DNA from: an uncultured beta proteobacterium
GTDB taxonomy: Bacteria > Pseudomonadota > Gammaproteobacteria > Burkholderiales > SG8-41
Length of the DNA: 64,000 nt
NCBI GenBank assembly: GCA_903889565.1
Contig: CAISYC010000059.1
Coordinates: 62,001 to 126,000, forward strand
Direction of reading: 5' to 3'
A program made the position numbers and the translations under genes. This document shows, piece by piece, positions 63,154 to 64,000 of this stretch (position 1 is its first letter; every line of letters starts with the position of its first letter). The notes under the pieces are model-generated. The model had not been told where the DNA came from. It saw only the letters and a list, made by a program, of their open reading frames with translations, and did not search any database.

Positions 63154-63910
63154 AAAAGCCGCTGCCGCCGAGCTCCTGCATCAGCGCGCCGTAATCGCGC
63201 GCGCCCGGACTGGCCGGGGAAAACGCAAAAATATCCTTGCTGCGCATCGGGCTCTCGGCGAGCGCGACGTTTTCGACGATGCGCGTTTCGCACACGGCAT
63301 CACCGTAGCGGCGCTTGAGTTCGGCATGAATGTCCGACGACAGCCGGCGGCGCCCGTCGTAGCGCGTGACCAGCACGCGCCGTTCGATGCGGCGTTTGAG
63401 TTTGATCTCCAGCGCATTGAGCGCACGGTCGAGACGGTCAACGCCCTGCAGTGATAGAAAATCCGCCGATACCGGTATCAGCACGCGATCGGCGGCGATC
63501 AGCGCATTGAGCGTGAGCACGCCGAGCATCGGACAGCAATCGATGATGACGGGGGCCGAGGGCGCGCCAAGCGCGGCGCGGATGCCGTCGCGCAGCCGCG
63601 TCGAAATGTTGGCGTCGCCGCCGCACAGCGCGTCGATCTTGCTCAGATCCAGCGTGGCCGGCACGATGCGGCGGCCCGACGGCAGACGGTGCACCACCTG
63701 ATCGAGTGGCACGCCGCGCTGGAAAAACGCATAGGCGCCGGCGTCCGCGGTGAATGCCGATGCGCCGCTGGCCAGCGTCAAATGGCCCTGCGGATCGAGG
63801 TCAATCGCGATCGGGTCGAGCTTCAGCATGGCGAGTCCGGCCGCGATATTGAGCGCGGTCGTGGTTTTGCCGACGCCGCCTTTCTGATTGAATACCGCGA
63901 TCACCGTCAT
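63146..63910 (-). CDS. ParA/Soj-family ATPase without a visible ParB
   Basis: 254-residue P-loop protein. The deviant Walker A motif FNQKGGVGKTTTALNIAAG is at residues 7-25, Walker A' is in AIDLDPQGHLTL, and Walker B-like VIIDCCPMLGVLTLNAL is near 120-136. In place of the usual DCPPSLG it has DCCPMLG. The protein lacks the N-terminal helix-turn-helix of plasmid ParA, so it is the short chromosomal type. It may position a cargo such as the chromosome, chemotaxis clusters or pilus machinery. No parB gene or parS-like site is present nearby; the last 90 bases of the window hold no further gene. Confidence 0.85.
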   Translation of the reverse strand: MTVIAVFNQKGGVGKTTTALNIAAGLAMLKLDPIAIDLDPQGHLTLASGASAFTADAGAYAFFQRGVPLDQVVHRLPSGRRIVPATLDLSKIDALCGGDANISTRLRDGIRAALGAPSAPVIIDCCPMLGVLTLNALIAADRVLIPVSADFLSLQGVDRLDRALNALEIKLKRRIERRVLVTRYDGRRRLSSDIHAELKRRYGDAVCETRIVENVALAESPMRSKDIFAFSPASPGARDYGALMQELGGSGFFN

Positions 63911-64000
63911 GATGTTTTCTAAGCGCCCGTTTCGACCCGGTGCAGGATACGTCGGCGCCGCCGCGCGCGACCGCGGGAACAGCCGCCGAAAACAACCGGT

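Overview
This window looks like chromosomal DNA of a high-GC betaproteobacterium, most likely order Burkholderiales. Supporting signs are eight Bug-type (tripartite tricarboxylate transporter) periplasmic binding proteins, which are typically abundant in Bordetella, Cupriavidus and Polaromonas relatives. The small DUF3579 gene beside argD and rpsT, the sulfite reductase-DUF934-SUMT cluster and a type IV minor-pilin operon fit the same group. A partial flavocytochrome c sulfide dehydrogenase at the left edge suggests sulfur-oxidising capacity. I saw no tRNA, rRNA, CRISPR array, insertion sequence or prophage.

Layout. (1) 1-3.6 kb: the fccB end, a Bug protein, two uncharacterised small genes and an AlkC-like HEAT-repeat protein. 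(2) 3.6-13.6 kb: catabolic/uptake territory with six further Bug genes around a hydantoinase/oxoprolinase pair (HyuA/HyuB type). (3) 11.7-20.2 kb: a tightly packed seven-gene minus-strand operon: FAD dehydrogenase, FCD-type GntR regulator, aconitase-like large and small subunits, MmgE/PrpD protein and two Bug proteins. It is divergent from an isocitrate-lyase/PEP-mutase family gene. A perfect 12-bp palindrome lies between the divergent starts and is a good operator candidate for the GntR protein. The enzymes suggest a dehydrogenate-hydrate-cleave route for an unknown di- or tricarboxylate. (4) 20.2-23.4 kb: a frameshifted Kelch gene, a rhodanese-type sulfurtransferase and a Rieske oxygenase. 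(5) 24-29 kb: isoprenoid and cofactor genes xseB-ispA-dxs-folE-ribBA. (6) 29-32.6 kb: a periplasmic aspartic protease, a glutamine amidotransferase, a REP-like inverted repeat, yajQ, ppnP and argG. (7) 32.7-36.5 kb: Bug, CaiB-type CoA-transferase and CitE-type lyase genes, then a secreted chorismate mutase. (8) 36.4-43 kb: argF, argD, DUF3579, rpsT, murJ, a Tat-exported transglutaminase-like protein and a TlpA-like thioredoxin. (9) 43-47 kb: a CysB regulator divergent from sulfite reductase, DUF934 and SUMT. (10) 47-52.3 kb: ribF-ileS-lspA-ispH. (11) 52.4-62.4 kb: type IV minor pilin operon pilE-fimT-pilV-pilW-pilX-pilY1, with a very large PilY1. (12) 62.7-63.9 kb: an Irr-like Fur-family regulator and an orphan ParA-type ATPase.

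How the genes work together. Three modules each join Bug binding proteins to a short catabolic set: HyuAB; the GntR operon; CaiB plus CitE. No TctA/TctB membrane subunits are visible, so the binding proteins must use permeases encoded elsewhere or act as sensors. The rest is mainly housekeeping (isoprenoid, folate, riboflavin, arginine, sulfur and cell-wall precursor genes) plus the pilus tip assembly operon.
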